DNA from: Cytophagales bacterium
GTDB lineage: Bacteria > Bacteroidota > Bacteroidia > Cytophagales > Thermoflexibacteraceae
NCBI GenBank assembly: GCA_004294445.1
Contig: REAZ01000012.1
Location: forward strand, 88,455-152,454
DNA: 64,000 bases
Reading direction: 5' to 3'
Every line of letters starts with the position of its first letter. Position 1 is the stretch's first letter. The notes under the pieces are model-generated. The model had not been told where the DNA came from, did no database searches, and saw only the letters and a list, made by a program, of their open reading frames with translations. Positions 18,887 through 28,575 of this stretch are shown piece after piece. The position numbers and the translations under genes are program-made.

Positions 18887-19498
18887 ATGACGGCAAGAAA
18901 ATTAGTATTAAGCGTATTCGCTATTTTATTGGTTGGGTTTAGCTACGCCCAAACACAAACGCCAGAGCAGAAAGCAAAGGCAAAAAGTGATGGCATCATC
19001 AAAGCTATCGAGGCTATGATAAAAAATAAGGCGTTGGTTGTAGATAAAAAACCCGCAGTAGATCCCAAATCATTACTTTCTGCGGCACAGAAAAAAGCAA
19101 TTACTACGGCATACACTAGCTTTTATATGGGACAGGACAGTGTGAAGATGCGAAAAGATGCCTTGATAAAAGGGCAGGGAGAAATGAAAGCCAAAGCAGA
19201 CGAAATAAATGCTAAAGTAAGTGCTATCAATGCCTTAGCAGGAAAGACAGTAGAAACCGAAGAAGAGGGAGCAAAAGTAAAAGCTGAAATGGACAAAGGC
19301 AACGAGGAAGTAAGCAAAATGAAAGCAGAACTTACTCAGATGCAAGCTAACTTAGGCAAAGATGCAGAAGCACTGAAAGCATACCCTGATGAGCTTGATA
19401 ATCGCTTGGACGGTGAGCTTAAGAAAACATTTAATGCCGAGCAAAACAAGTATTATGACGAAATAAAGGCGAAACAAAAAGCAAAGAAAGGTAGCTAA
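18887..19498 (+). CDS. Exported Lys/Ala/Glu-rich helical protein, unknown function
   Basis: A protein of 203 residues with an N-terminal signal peptide (MTARKLVLSVFAILLVGFSYAQ). The remainder is almost all helix-forming and charged, with heptad-like stretches from about residue 95 to 165 that suggest a coiled coil in the periplasm. No domain is recognised. It has its own -7 box (TAACTTTG, 18833-18840) and a strong terminator, so it is a single-gene unit. Confidence 0.75.
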   Translation: MTARKLVLSVFAILLVGFSYAQTQTPEQKAKAKSDGIIKAIEAMIKNKALVVDKKPAVDPKSLLSAAQKKAITTAYTSFYMGQDSVKMRKDALIKGQGEMKAKADEINAKVSAINALAGKTVETEEEGAKVKAEMDKGNEEVSKMKAELTQMQANLGKDAEALKAYPDELDNRLDGELKKTFNAEQNKYYDEIKAKQKAKKGS

Positions 19499-19520
19499 TT
19501 TTCTTACTTAAATCGCTCAA

Positions 19521-19552
19521 AAACAGAGGTGTACTAAGATACATCTCTGTTT
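19521..19552. terminator. Bidirectional intrinsic terminator
   Basis: A 13-bp stem with one G-T pair (19521-19533 with 19540-19552), a 6-nt loop (ctaaga), then a T run to 19558 on the plus strand. It ends the helical-protein gene and abuts the stop codon of the convergent kinase gene. Confidence 0.85.
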
Positions 19553-19556
19553 TTTT

Positions 19557-22500
19557 TTAACCACCTACCCTAAATCCCATCACCAAAATATCGTCAATTT
19601 GCGGACTATTTCCCTCTGCCATCCAACTTTCCAATGTTTCACCAATGAGTTGTTTCTGCACGTCCATTGGTTTGCTGTGGAGTTCGAAAAGTAACTCTCT
19701 GAAGCGTTTTGTCATAAATTTTCGCTTTTCTGACCCGCCGAATTGGTCTTGGAAACCGTCAGAGAATATATAGAAAGTAGTTGGGGTGGAAATATCTATT
19801 AAATGTTTTTTGAAATCATGCGCCATACTTTTATTAAAACCACCAATAGGATAGATGTCAGCCTTGATATAGTGCAGCTTAGGATTGTCTTCATCATCAT
19901 TTTGAACATAAATAAGCGGATTGCCTGCTCCTGCATATTCCATTGTTTTGGCTTGCTTGTCTATGATACAGAGAGCCATATCCATTCCATCTCTGTTGTT
20001 GGTTTCCTCTTGCTGTAGCGATGCCTTGATGCCTATATTGAGTTGGTTAAGGACTTCATCGGCGGTAATAACTTCATTTGTATTGACTACCTCGTCGAGT
20101 TTTGCTTCACTGATGAGCGACATAAACGCACCGGGTACGCCATGCCCCGTACAATCTACTGCTGCCACTATTACTTTCCCATTTTTTTCTCTTAGCCAAT
20201 AAAAATCGCCACTTACAATATCTCTGGGGCGGAAGAACACAAAATATTCACTGAAGTACTTTTTAAAATCTTCGTCTAAGGGTAGCATAGCAGACTGAAT
20301 ACGCTGTGCATAGTTTATACTTGCTGTTATTGCCTGATTTTTACTGTCTAACTCCTTATTGGTAGAGGTTAATATTTCGGCTTGAGCCTTTACTTCTTCA
20401 TTTCTTTCGTTTAGCTTTTGTGTACGCTCTCTTACTTTTTCCTCCAAATTTTCGTATAGAAGTGCATTTTCTAAGGAAATAGAAATTTGGGCGGAAAGCA
20501 ACCTAAGAACTTCTAAGCGGTCTGCCGTAAATACGCCTTCTGCCAAATTGTTTTCCAAGTAAAAAATGCCAGCGATACGTCCCTTATAGCTAAAAGGAAA
20601 GCAGAGTACGGATTTTGGCTTATTTGCCTTGATGTAGGTATCTGTGCTAAACTTTTTGTCTTCGGCGGCATTATTTAGCACTACGGGTTCTTTGGTGCGA
20701 ATTACATAATTGACTATAGAAGTTGCTATCTTATCGTATTTTTCTAAGAGAATGGGAGTCAAAAAATTATAATCGCCAATGCCATGTGATTCGGCAATTA
20801 CCTGAAATTGGCTTGTTTCGCCTCTTTGGAGCAGTACGGCAAATTCTGCACCTGCATTTTCCATCACAATTTGCAGCATTTTTTCTACCAATTTGCTCAA
20901 TACCACTTCTCCTGAAAGCGTTTGCGATGCTTTGATGATACTTCGCATATCCAAAATAAAACTCATGGTCATCGTTCCTTGCGTACTTCTGGTAATGGTA
21001 GCTGAAGAAACTGTAGTTCCTTTAGAAAGGCTAATAGTTTTATTTACTACAGTCGGAGTTTTGGTAATGAGCTGGCGAATCTGTGGGTATTTGGTTTCTA
21101 ATTGCTTTACTTTGGCTAATGCTCCCCATTTTTCATAGCAACGCACCGCATTTTGTAAATAAAAAGTAGCTAAATAGCTTTCGCCAAGGTTCATGTAAAA
21201 TTTGCCTGCCAATTCCCACGCTATTGCTTCATCATTGATGTATTGATGCTCGTAAGCAAATGAGATGGCTTTATCATAGTGTTTTTTTGCTTTCTCGCTC
21301 TGAAGCTCTACTCTCGCCAACTCTGCCTCGACCAAATGATATTTGTGCAAACTATTATTTGGACTATATTTTGACCAATTTTGTAGCTTTTTTTGATTAT
21401 TTTTGATGCGTTTAAATATTTTTCCATTCAATTTTTCCTTAGATTCAATCTTTTGGAGGAGAATGAGTGAATCTAAGCAGTGAAAAGCATATAAAAAGGA
21501 AGAACCCATAGCAGACCCTAATTCAGCTGTTATCATTTCGCTTTTGCCAAGGGCATAGTCAATATCGCCAAAAATAAAACTCAAGTACATTTCATCAAAA
21601 TTGATGGTAAATTCCATTGCTTGGTCTTTGGCTTCTTCTCTACTTTGCTTGGTTGTTTCTACGTCATAATATTCTCCTTGTAGGCGCGCAGGATAGGTTG
21701 CATCCTCCATCAGATTAGCAACTACTTGTTTGGCTACTAAGCAAAATTGCTGTGCTTGCTCTTGCTTTACTTGTGCGCATATTTGCTCACTTTCTACCAC
21801 TTGTTTTAGCAAGTCGGGGAGGTACTTACCCGTTAAAAGATGTACCCTAATAGCTAAAGTAAGGCAGTAGCTCACATAAAGCGGTTCGCTATATTCTATA
21901 GATTTTTTATAGGCATTCTCTAATCCTTTTGCAGAAAGATGTACGGGTTGTTTCCAATGATTGATGAAATAGTGCAGGACAAAGTAGGTTTTCATTTCTA
22001 CTTTTTTAGCCTTCATTTGCACCAACAGCTTTTCAGCCATTTGTCCGAAACGATAGCCCGTTTCTATATCGTTTAGCACACCGCAGAGCAAAAGCCCATA
22101 AGAAACGTAGGCATAGATAGCATCTTCGGTATTGCCATATTTTGCAGCTAACTTTACTTGGTTAAAAATGATAATAGAAAGCAAGGGCGGCTCGGCAAAA
22201 TAGGCGGCATTTCCTATGTACGCATATAGGCGAATAAGAGCCTTTGCCGTTTCATCTGTCATAGGAGGGAGAGTAGCAAAAGATTCGGGCGTTTTGCCTC
22301 TGATGGCAAATTTTAGCGAAAGCAGACTTTGAATAATCGCCACGTTTGAAGCCTTACGAGGTAAGGTTACTTTAAATTCTTTTAAAATTTCTATACCTAA
22401 ATCAAGCATTTTTGCAGGCTTATTTTGAGCAAGCAACGCTTGGAGTTGTATTTCATAAACAGCCGATTTTTCAGCCAATGTTTTTGCATTTTCTAATATC

Positions 22501-24914
22501 TTAGCTCCTATAGCGTTTGCATCATCAAACTTACTACTCTGGAAGGCAGCTTGGGCAGCATTTTGGTAGATTTGATAGGAGAGGAGATAGTCCGACTTCC
22601 AGCTATTGGGTTCTAAAAGACTGATAGCGGTTTGCAAATAATCAAAAGTAGTGCTGTAGGCAGCCGCATCGCTTGCTTTCAAGCCTGCTTGCAAATTGAG
22701 TTGGGCTAAAGCTTTTCTTTTCTCCTGCTTATCAATCAGTTCTAAACCCAAATTCATCTGATTGACTATCTCAAATAGTTCTATTTCTTTTTCCTCTTCA
22801 TTTAAAGTATTTATCAGCACCTGCCCTATAGAGAGGTGAATAGATTTCTTTTCCTCCTCAGGAATAATAGAATAAACGGCTTGCTGAACCCTATCGTGAG
22901 CAAACTTATAATTATCAGAGTCGGTAGGTAGTATCAGATTTTCTACTACTGCTTTTTCCAAATCTTCATGAATCTGCTCATGGCTTTCGTTGCTTACAAG
23001 CACAAGTTTTTGCAAATCGAAACGATTACCTACGCAGGCAGCTAATTTTAGGACTTTCTGCGTTACCTTAGGTAGTTTCTGAACTTTCCCTACTAATAGC
23101 TCTACCACGTTGTCGGTAAAATTCATCTGCTCTATGTCATACGTATCCCATTCCCATTGTACCTTTTGCCCGTATGCTGTTTGGCTCATGGAAAGTTTGA
23201 GTAGCTCCTGTTCGTAGAGTGTTTGTATAAACTGATTGACAAAGAAGGCGTTACCTTGTGTTTTTTTGTAAATTAAATCAGCAAGTGGCATAACATAGTT
23301 CATACTCGAATTGAGCGTGTCTGCCAAAAGTTCATTGACATTGCCTTGGGAAAGAGGCTGTATCTGTAACCGATTAAGATGTACTCGTGCTTTCGTTAGC
23401 TCTTCTACAGTCATCATAAAAGGATGCGAAGGAGAAACTTCTTGGTCTCTGTAAGCACAAATAATCAAGAGATAACCAACATCTTTGTTTATGAGTAAGA
23501 ATTCGAGCAAGTCCAAAGATGCTGCATCAGTCCATTGCAGGTCGTCTAAAAAGATAACTAAGGGATGCTCTGGGGTGGTGATGAGTCCTAAAAATTTTAA
23601 TATTAGGTAATTCAGTCGGCTTTGCGCTTCTGAGGCTGCCAAATCGTCCGACACTTCGGCTTGCTTTCCAATGACCAGCTCCAGATGAGGCACCAAATCG
23701 GTGAGTAGCTTTCCATTGTCGTTTGCGATGCCTATTATTTTATTTTTCCAATGCTCTAAAGTTTCAGTATTTTCTGTGAGTAGCAAGTTTACAAATTCCT
23801 CAAATGCCTGTATCCAAGCTTTGTAAGGGACATTTTTTTGGAATTGTTCAAACTTCCCTTCTATGAACCACCCTCGCTTTGCGGTAACTGCGGTATGTAT
23901 TTCGTGTACTAATTGTGATTTTCCGATGCCTGATGCACCTCCTACGAGCAAAACCTCAGCAGTTCCTTGGCTTGCTCTTTCGTATGCCAATAGTAAGTCT
24001 GCTATTTCGTTATCTCTGCCGTACAGCTTTTGAGGGATTTGGAATTTTGCCGAGAAATCCATTTGCCCTACGGCAAAGTCTGTCGGTAGTTCTACTTTTG
24101 AAAGTATGGACTTCAAAACAGCTTCTAAGTCATTTTTCAGTCCTAAGGCAGACTGATAACGGGCTTCTGCGTTTTTTGCTAAGAGTTTCTGTACGATTTG
24201 TGAAACTACTAATGGTATTTCACGATTGATGTCTGAGGGGGACAAAGGTATCTTCGCAATATGGCAATGCACTAATTCCATTGGGTCGTTGGCATCAAAA
24301 GGGAGTTTGCCAGTAAGCATCTCATAAAAAGTAACGCCCAAGGAATACAAATCGCTTCTATGGTCTATGGCTCTGTTCATCCGCCCCGTTTGCTCAGGGG
24401 CTATATAGGCGAGCGTTCCTTCGAGTTTTTCAGGATTGCCCAAATACCTTTTTTTGAGATTCAATTTAGAAGAAATACCAAAGTCTATGATTTTAATTTC
24501 TTCTAAATCAGGGTTATATATAATATTATTTACATTAATATCTTTGTGGACAACGTTGTGCTGATGAATTTGAGAAAGTACATCTGCTATCTGGATAGCG
24601 ACTTTTAAAAAAGTAGCTAAAGGCTGTGCTTGTTTTACAAAATGGTCTTTGAGTGTGCTTCCATGTACGTATTCGAGCAAAATAGCCGCATAGCCATCAA
24701 TGTTTTCTTTCCCAACTACTTTTCTTACCCCTTTTACATTACTCAATAGCTCTGTAATACTAAACTCATTTGCAATAAGACTTGCTTCTGCTGCTCGAGG
24801 CAGGTTAGATTTTACCATCTTGACGATAAAAGCACTTCTATTTTCAGCAGTTCCCTGAAAATACAAAGACGAATTGTTTCCGTCGTAGAGCAATTGACTA
24901 TTTGTTGCAAGCAT
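19557..24914 (-). CDS. Ser/Thr kinase - AAA ATPase - TPR-like - GAF - SpoIIE phosphatase fusion
   Basis: A protein of 1785 residues. Residues about 10-270 form a Hanks-type Ser/Thr kinase, with K32, H123-K124-D125 in the catalytic loop, DFG at 144-146 and APEQTGR. An AAA_16-type STAND ATPase follows, with Walker A GGASGIGKSQ and Walker B LVIFLDDLQW. A long helical repeat region leads to a GAF domain (about 1330-1490), a coiled coil and a SpoIIE/PP2C-type phosphatase at the C-terminus (RPRDIVSGDFYW, DCTGHGVPGAFMS, DGFQDQFGG). The front resembles the kinase/ATPase/histidine-kinase proteins of bacteria and fungi, but the output is a phosphatase instead of a histidine kinase. One polypeptide could thus both add and remove Ser/Thr phosphate. 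An ABC ATPase gene ends 16 nt upstream. Confidence 0.9.
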   Translation of the reverse strand: MLATNSQLLYDGNNSSLYFQGTAENRSAFIVKMVKSNLPRAAEASLIANEFSITELLSNVKGVRKVVGKENIDGYAAILLEYVHGSTLKDHFVKQAQPLATFLKVAIQIADVLSQIHQHNVVHKDINVNNIIYNPDLEEIKIIDFGISSKLNLKKRYLGNPEKLEGTLAYIAPEQTGRMNRAIDHRSDLYSLGVTFYEMLTGKLPFDANDPMELVHCHIAKIPLSPSDINREIPLVVSQIVQKLLAKNAEARYQSALGLKNDLEAVLKSILSKVELPTDFAVGQMDFSAKFQIPQKLYGRDNEIADLLLAYERASQGTAEVLLVGGASGIGKSQLVHEIHTAVTAKRGWFIEGKFEQFQKNVPYKAWIQAFEEFVNLLLTENTETLEHWKNKIIGIANDNGKLLTDLVPHLELVIGKQAEVSDDLAASEAQSRLNYLILKFLGLITTPEHPLVIFLDDLQWTDAASLDLLEFLLINKDVGYLLIICAYRDQEVSPSHPFMMTVEELTKARVHLNRLQIQPLSQGNVNELLADTLNSSMNYVMPLADLIYKKTQGNAFFVNQFIQTLYEQELLKLSMSQTAYGQKVQWEWDTYDIEQMNFTDNVVELLVGKVQKLPKVTQKVLKLAACVGNRFDLQKLVLVSNESHEQIHEDLEKAVVENLILPTDSDNYKFAHDRVQQAVYSIIPEEEKKSIHLSIGQVLINTLNEEEKEIELFEIVNQMNLGLELIDKQEKRKALAQLNLQAGLKASDAAAYSTTFDYLQTAISLLEPNSWKSDYLLSYQIYQNAAQAAFQSSKFDDANAIGAKILENAKTLAEKSAVYEIQLQALLAQNKPAKMLDLGIEILKEFKVTLPRKASNVAIIQSLLSLKFAIRGKTPESFATLPPMTDETAKALIRLYAYIGNAAYFAEPPLLSIIIFNQVKLAAKYGNTEDAIYAYVSYGLLLCGVLNDIETGYRFGQMAEKLLVQMKAKKVEMKTYFVLHYFINHWKQPVHLSAKGLENAYKKSIEYSEPLYVSYCLTLAIRVHLLTGKYLPDLLKQVVESEQICAQVKQEQAQQFCLVAKQVVANLMEDATYPARLQGEYYDVETTKQSREEAKDQAMEFTINFDEMYLSFIFGDIDYALGKSEMITAELGSAMGSSFLYAFHCLDSLILLQKIESKEKLNGKIFKRIKNNQKKLQNWSKYSPNNSLHKYHLVEAELARVELQSEKAKKHYDKAISFAYEHQYINDEAIAWELAGKFYMNLGESYLATFYLQNAVRCYEKWGALAKVKQLETKYPQIRQLITKTPTVVNKTISLSKGTTVSSATITRSTQGTMTMSFILDMRSIIKASQTLSGEVVLSKLVEKMLQIVMENAGAEFAVLLQRGETSQFQVIAESHGIGDYNFLTPILLEKYDKIATSIVNYVIRTKEPVVLNNAAEDKKFSTDTYIKANKPKSVLCFPFSYKGRIAGIFYLENNLAEGVFTADRLEVLRLLSAQISISLENALLYENLEEKVRERTQKLNERNEEVKAQAEILTSTNKELDSKNQAITASINYAQRIQSAMLPLDEDFKKYFSEYFVFFRPRDIVSGDFYWLREKNGKVIVAAVDCTGHGVPGAFMSLISEAKLDEVVNTNEVITADEVLNQLNIGIKASLQQEETNNRDGMDMALCIIDKQAKTMEYAGAGNPLIYVQNDDEDNPKLHYIKADIYPIGGFNKSMAHDFKKHLIDISTPTTFYIFSDGFQDQFGGSEKRKFMTKRFRELLFELHSKPMDVQKQLIGETLESWMAEGNSPQIDDILVMGFRVGG

Positions 24915-24930
24915 TGTCTTGTATTGTAAA

Positions 24931-25836
24931 TTATTTTTTTTCCGTTACCAATTGAATAAAAATATCGTGCATACTTGGAAATTCCTCGCTAAAAGAAACG
25001 ACATTGGCGTTTTGCATCACCTCTGCTAATAGCTCATTATTTGTTCCTGCCAACATTTTTATTTTGCTCACAAAATTACCATTTTCATTTGGGTTACACT
25101 CAATCAAGTTAAACTGATTAGATACTTGCATAATTTCTCTATCGGTTTCCATTAAAAAAGTATTTGTTTTGTGCTGCTCTTTAATTTCTTTTTTCTTGCC
25201 CTCTAAAATTTTTTGAGATTTATTGATGAGGGCTATATCATCACAGAGTTCTTCTACGGTTTCCATGCGGTGCGTAGAAAAGATAACAGTGCTTCCTTGT
25301 TTCCTTAGTGCCAAAATTTCATCTCTGATGATATTTTCATTTACGGGGTCTAAACCTGAAAATGGTTCGTCTAAGATGAGTAGCTGCGGGTGATGCAAAA
25401 CTGTAGAAATAAACTGCACTTTTTGTTGCATACCCTTAGACAAATCTTCTACATTTTTGTTCCACCACCCGTCTATGTCTAATCGTTTTAGCCATTCTTT
25501 GATTTTGAGTCTTGCCTCCGACTGCTTCATCCCCTTGAGCCTTGCTAAGTAGATGAGTTGCTCGCCGACTTTCATTTTTCGATACAGCCCTCGCTCTTCG
25601 GGCATATAGCCAATGTCTTCAGTATGCTTAGGCATGAGCGGCTCCCCATGAATAAGCACTTCGCCGCTATCAGCACCCGTTATTTGAGTAATAATACGTA
25701 TTAGGGAGGTCTTTCCAGCTCCGTTAGGTCCGAGCAAGCCGTATATACTTCCCTTTGGCACACTAATACTTACATTATTGAGTGCTGTATGGTTTGTATA
25801 TCGTTTTACTACATTTTTGGTTTGTAAAATATTCAC
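24931..25836 (-). CDS. ABC transporter ATP-binding protein (DUF4162-type)
   Basis: A protein of 301 residues with a GTG start at 25834-25836. Walker A is GPNGAGKTS, the signature is LSKGMQQKVQ and Walker B is LLILDEPFSGLD, followed by the switch His in STHRMETVEE. The C-terminal part looks like DUF4162, as in the NatA/CcmA-like exporters. The usual partner, an ABC-2 permease, is not adjacent: the next gene in the same direction, 16 nt on, is the kinase-phosphatase fusion. The permease may be encoded elsewhere. A TATCTTTG -7 box lies on the minus strand at 25884-25891. Confidence 0.9.
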   Translation of the reverse strand: MNILQTKNVVKRYTNHTALNNVSISVPKGSIYGLLGPNGAGKTSLIRIITQITGADSGEVLIHGEPLMPKHTEDIGYMPEERGLYRKMKVGEQLIYLARLKGMKQSEARLKIKEWLKRLDIDGWWNKNVEDLSKGMQQKVQFISTVLHHPQLLILDEPFSGLDPVNENIIRDEILALRKQGSTVIFSTHRMETVEELCDDIALINKSQKILEGKKKEIKEQHKTNTFLMETDREIMQVSNQFNLIECNPNENGNFVSKIKMLAGTNNELLAEVMQNANVVSFSEEFPSMHDIFIQLVTEKK

Positions 25837-25932
25837 TGTTAGTATTTCAGATGATTTAACTACTTTAGATAAAAAAATATTTTCAAAGATAAAAAATAAT
25901 GTTAAAAGTATGAATACTTTATACCAAAAAAA

Positions 25933-27636
25933 TTACAAATTACCTTTTTTCAACTCTTCGGCTGCATAGTTTGCTGCTCTTGCCGTAAGTGCCATAAAAG
26001 TCAGAGATGGATTTTGCGAACCTGTGGAGGTCATGCAAGCACCGTCTGTTACAAATACATTTTTGCAGCTATGTAGCTGATTCCATTTGTTTAACAGGGA
26101 AGTTTTGGGGTCTTTGCCCATGCGCACACCGCCCATTTCATGAATATCAAGCCCTGGTGCCTGCCCCGAATCTCTCGTATTTATGTTTTTGCAGCCTGCT
26201 TTTTCTAACATTTCTGCCCCTTGCTGTAAAAAATCTTTTAATAATCTTTCGTCATTATCGTCATAGCCAATAGAAGTAATGAGCTGTGGAATGCCCCAAG
26301 CATCTTTTTGGTCTTTGCTTAGGCGCACATGGTTGCTTTCTTTGGGGATAGTTTCGCCCTGCATCATCATGAATACGCCCCAGCCACTTGGCTTGGTGAG
26401 GCTGTCTTTCCATTCTCCGCCAAATCCTTCTTGCCAACTTCCCCCTTGCCAGCTACCTCTGCTTGCCGAAAAAGCAACTAAATAGCCTCGCAGAAAATCT
26501 GTTTCTTGCTTATAAACATTTCGGAATGAGGGAATAATCATTTGAGAAGGGCGGCGACCAAAGTAGTAGCCATCTTCGAGTCCGTCATAGCTTGCCGTCA
26601 TGGAGCCTCTGTAGTTATGGAAAGCAACGTATTTGCCAAGCAATCCATTGTCATTGCCTAAGCCATTTGGGAAGCGATTGGAGGTGGAGTTGAGCAATAC
26701 CAAATTTGTATTGATACAAGCTGCATTTACAAAAATAATTTTTGCAAAATATTCTGCGGTTTCTTTCGTATTTGCATCAATCACCCTTACGCCTACTGCC
26801 TTTTGTGTTTGCTCGTCGTAGATGATAGCCTCAACAACCGAATCGGGTCTTAGTGTCATATTTCCTGTTTTTTCAGCCGCAGGGAGCGTAGAAGAATTGG
26901 AGCTGAAGTATGCCCCGTACGGACAGCCTCTGTAGCAAAGACTTCTTGCCATGCACTGCCCTCTACCGCCCTGCAAATGCACATCTTGGGGCTTGGTGAG
27001 GTGGGCGCAACGCCCTATGACGGGGTGGCGGTCTTTGTAGTTTGCCTTGATGCTTTTTTGTATTTCTTTTTCCAAGCAGTTTATCTCGAAGGGAGGTAAA
27101 AATTCGCCATCGGGGAGGGTTTCAAGCCCGTCTTTATTGCCTGAAATACCTGCAAATTTTTCTACATAGCTATACCAAGGGGCTAAGTCGTCATAATTGA
27201 TAGCCCAAGGGACAGCAAAGCCATCTCTTTCGGGTGCGGCAAAGTCAAACTTACTCCATCGCTGCACTTGCCTTGCCCAGAGTAGCGACTTCCCGCCTAC
27301 TTGGTAGGCTCGTATCCAGTCAAAAGGTTTTTCTTGGATATAAGGGTGTTGGCTGTCTTTGACAAAAAAATGCTCCGTTGCTGAATCTAAGGCATAACAT
27401 CTGCTTACTATGGGATTTTCTTCCTTAAATTTATCAGGCATTCTGCCCCGATTTTCCAATTCCCAAGGGTGCTTCATAGCAGTAGGGTAGTCTTCCCTAT
27501 GCTTTACCATTCGCCCTCGCTCCAGCACTAAGGTTTTCAATCCCTTCTCGCAGAGTTCTTTGGCTGCCCACCCGCCGCTAATGCCTGAACCAATTACGAT
27601 GGCATCATAAGTCATTTTTTGTCTTGCATTTCCCAT
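25933..27636 (-). CDS. GMC family oxidoreductase
   Basis: A protein of 567 residues with an N-terminal FAD-binding fold (AIVIGSGISGGWAAKEL) and the C-terminal GMC substrate domain (GLDIHEMGGVRMG, and DGACMTSTGSQNPSLTFMAL with the family's His and Asn). A Cys-rich segment, CMARSLCYRGCPYGAYF, is typical of the gluconate/sugar dehydrogenase branch. It probably oxidises an alcohol or sugar in a membrane-linked chain, but substrate and acceptor are unknown. There is no signal peptide and no adjacent small subunit or cytochrome gene. The ATG at 27636 is used; ATG 27615 would also fit. A promoter candidate lies at 27684-27716. Confidence 0.9.
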   Translation of the reverse strand: MGNARQKMTYDAIVIGSGISGGWAAKELCEKGLKTLVLERGRMVKHREDYPTAMKHPWELENRGRMPDKFKEENPIVSRCYALDSATEHFFVKDSQHPYIQEKPFDWIRAYQVGGKSLLWARQVQRWSKFDFAAPERDGFAVPWAINYDDLAPWYSYVEKFAGISGNKDGLETLPDGEFLPPFEINCLEKEIQKSIKANYKDRHPVIGRCAHLTKPQDVHLQGGRGQCMARSLCYRGCPYGAYFSSNSSTLPAAEKTGNMTLRPDSVVEAIIYDEQTQKAVGVRVIDANTKETAEYFAKIIFVNAACINTNLVLLNSTSNRFPNGLGNDNGLLGKYVAFHNYRGSMTASYDGLEDGYYFGRRPSQMIIPSFRNVYKQETDFLRGYLVAFSASRGSWQGGSWQEGFGGEWKDSLTKPSGWGVFMMMQGETIPKESNHVRLSKDQKDAWGIPQLITSIGYDDNDERLLKDFLQQGAEMLEKAGCKNINTRDSGQAPGLDIHEMGGVRMGKDPKTSLLNKWNQLHSCKNVFVTDGACMTSTGSQNPSLTFMALTARAANYAAEELKKGNL

Positions 27637-27683
27637 AATTACGATACTTGTATGCTACTTTTTTGCGAAAAACTGTAAGTAGG

Positions 27684-27716
27684 CAAATGTATTAAAAAAA
27701 AAATTATAAATGCAAA
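27684..27716 (-). promoter_or_regulatory. Promoter candidate for the GMC oxidoreductase gene
   Basis: Minus strand: TTTG (complement of 27713-27716), 21-nt spacer, TACATTTG (complement of 27684-27691). The spacer is slightly long for the consensus. The upstream box falls inside the 3' end of trmN6. Confidence 0.4.
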
Positions 27717-28423
27717 TAATATTCTTGTATTAGTGCTATAAATTCTGGAGTATAATTATTTTCTATGTCTTTGATAATCAATGTTTTTTCTAACAAGACG
27801 CTGTTTTTTCTGCTCAGTGTCAATACTACTCGGTGAGATTTTTTGTTTTCCTTGTCTTTGATAAATAATTTTTCAGTAATATGGAAGGAATAGTTTTTTT
27901 TGAGTAGCTCATTTTCGAAGATTTCGGACTCTGCTATCGGCAACAAAACAATGAATTGGGCTTGCGAACTTGCCAACCTATCCGCACACGCCAATAATAC
28001 CTCAAAAGGCAAGCTATCCGTATGCCGAGCCAACTTTTTGCTCTCTTTTTCTGGCTTTAGGCTATTGACGAAAAAAGGAGGGTTACATACCAATAAGTCA
28101 AAATCTTGAACGGGGATAACTTCCTGAATAGCTTGGTGAAAGATGTGCAATCTGTCTGCCCACCTGCTTGCTTCAAAATTTGCTTTGGCTTGCTGATAGG
28201 CATTTTCTTCTATTTCTACGGCTGTAATCTGTGCCTGCGTAGCTTGGGCAAGCATGAGCGAAAGCAACCCCGTTCCCGCACCAATGTCTAAAATGCTATG
28301 CCTATTTTGTGCATAATTTTGGGCTGTGTATGCTCCTAATATGCAAGCATCGGTGCTTACCTTCATGGCACACCTATCTTGCAACACGCGGAATTGCTTA
28401 AATTGGAAATAAATGTTGGGCAT
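27704..28423 (-). CDS. trmN6: tRNA1(Val) (adenine(37)-N6)-methyltransferase
   Basis: A protein of 239 residues of the YfiC/TrmN6 family. The start MPNIYFQFKQFRVLQDRCAM and the following KVSTDACILG are characteristic. The SAM-binding motif I is DIGAGTG (46-52) and the catalytic NPPFF is at 114-118. The enzyme methylates A37 of tRNA1(Val). It precedes the GMC gene on the same strand with a 67-nt gap but no functional link is apparent. Confidence 0.93.
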   Translation of the reverse strand: MPNIYFQFKQFRVLQDRCAMKVSTDACILGAYTAQNYAQNRHSILDIGAGTGLLSLMLAQATQAQITAVEIEENAYQQAKANFEASRWADRLHIFHQAIQEVIPVQDFDLLVCNPPFFVNSLKPEKESKKLARHTDSLPFEVLLACADRLASSQAQFIVLLPIAESEIFENELLKKNYSFHITEKLFIKDKENKKSHRVVLTLSRKNSVLLEKTLIIKDIENNYTPEFIALIQEYYLHL

Positions 28424-28516
28424 AAAAGACGAGTTTTGACTGAAAGATTGACAAAATTTATTGATAAAATTAAATTTTTTACGAAAATTTGTGTTTTAAA
28501 CTTCATAGTTTTTATC

Positions 28517-28524
28517 TATATTTG
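28517..28524 (+). promoter_or_regulatory. -7 promoter box of the small-protein gene
   Basis: TATATTTG, an exact TAnnTTTG match, lies 52 nt upstream of the ATG at 28576. A TTTG at 28488-28491 is 25 nt upstream, too far for the usual spacer. Confidence 0.4.
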
Positions 28525-28575
28525 ATTCTCAGAAGTGTGTGTTTGGTTTTTTCTTACTTTATGTCATTTAGCGTT

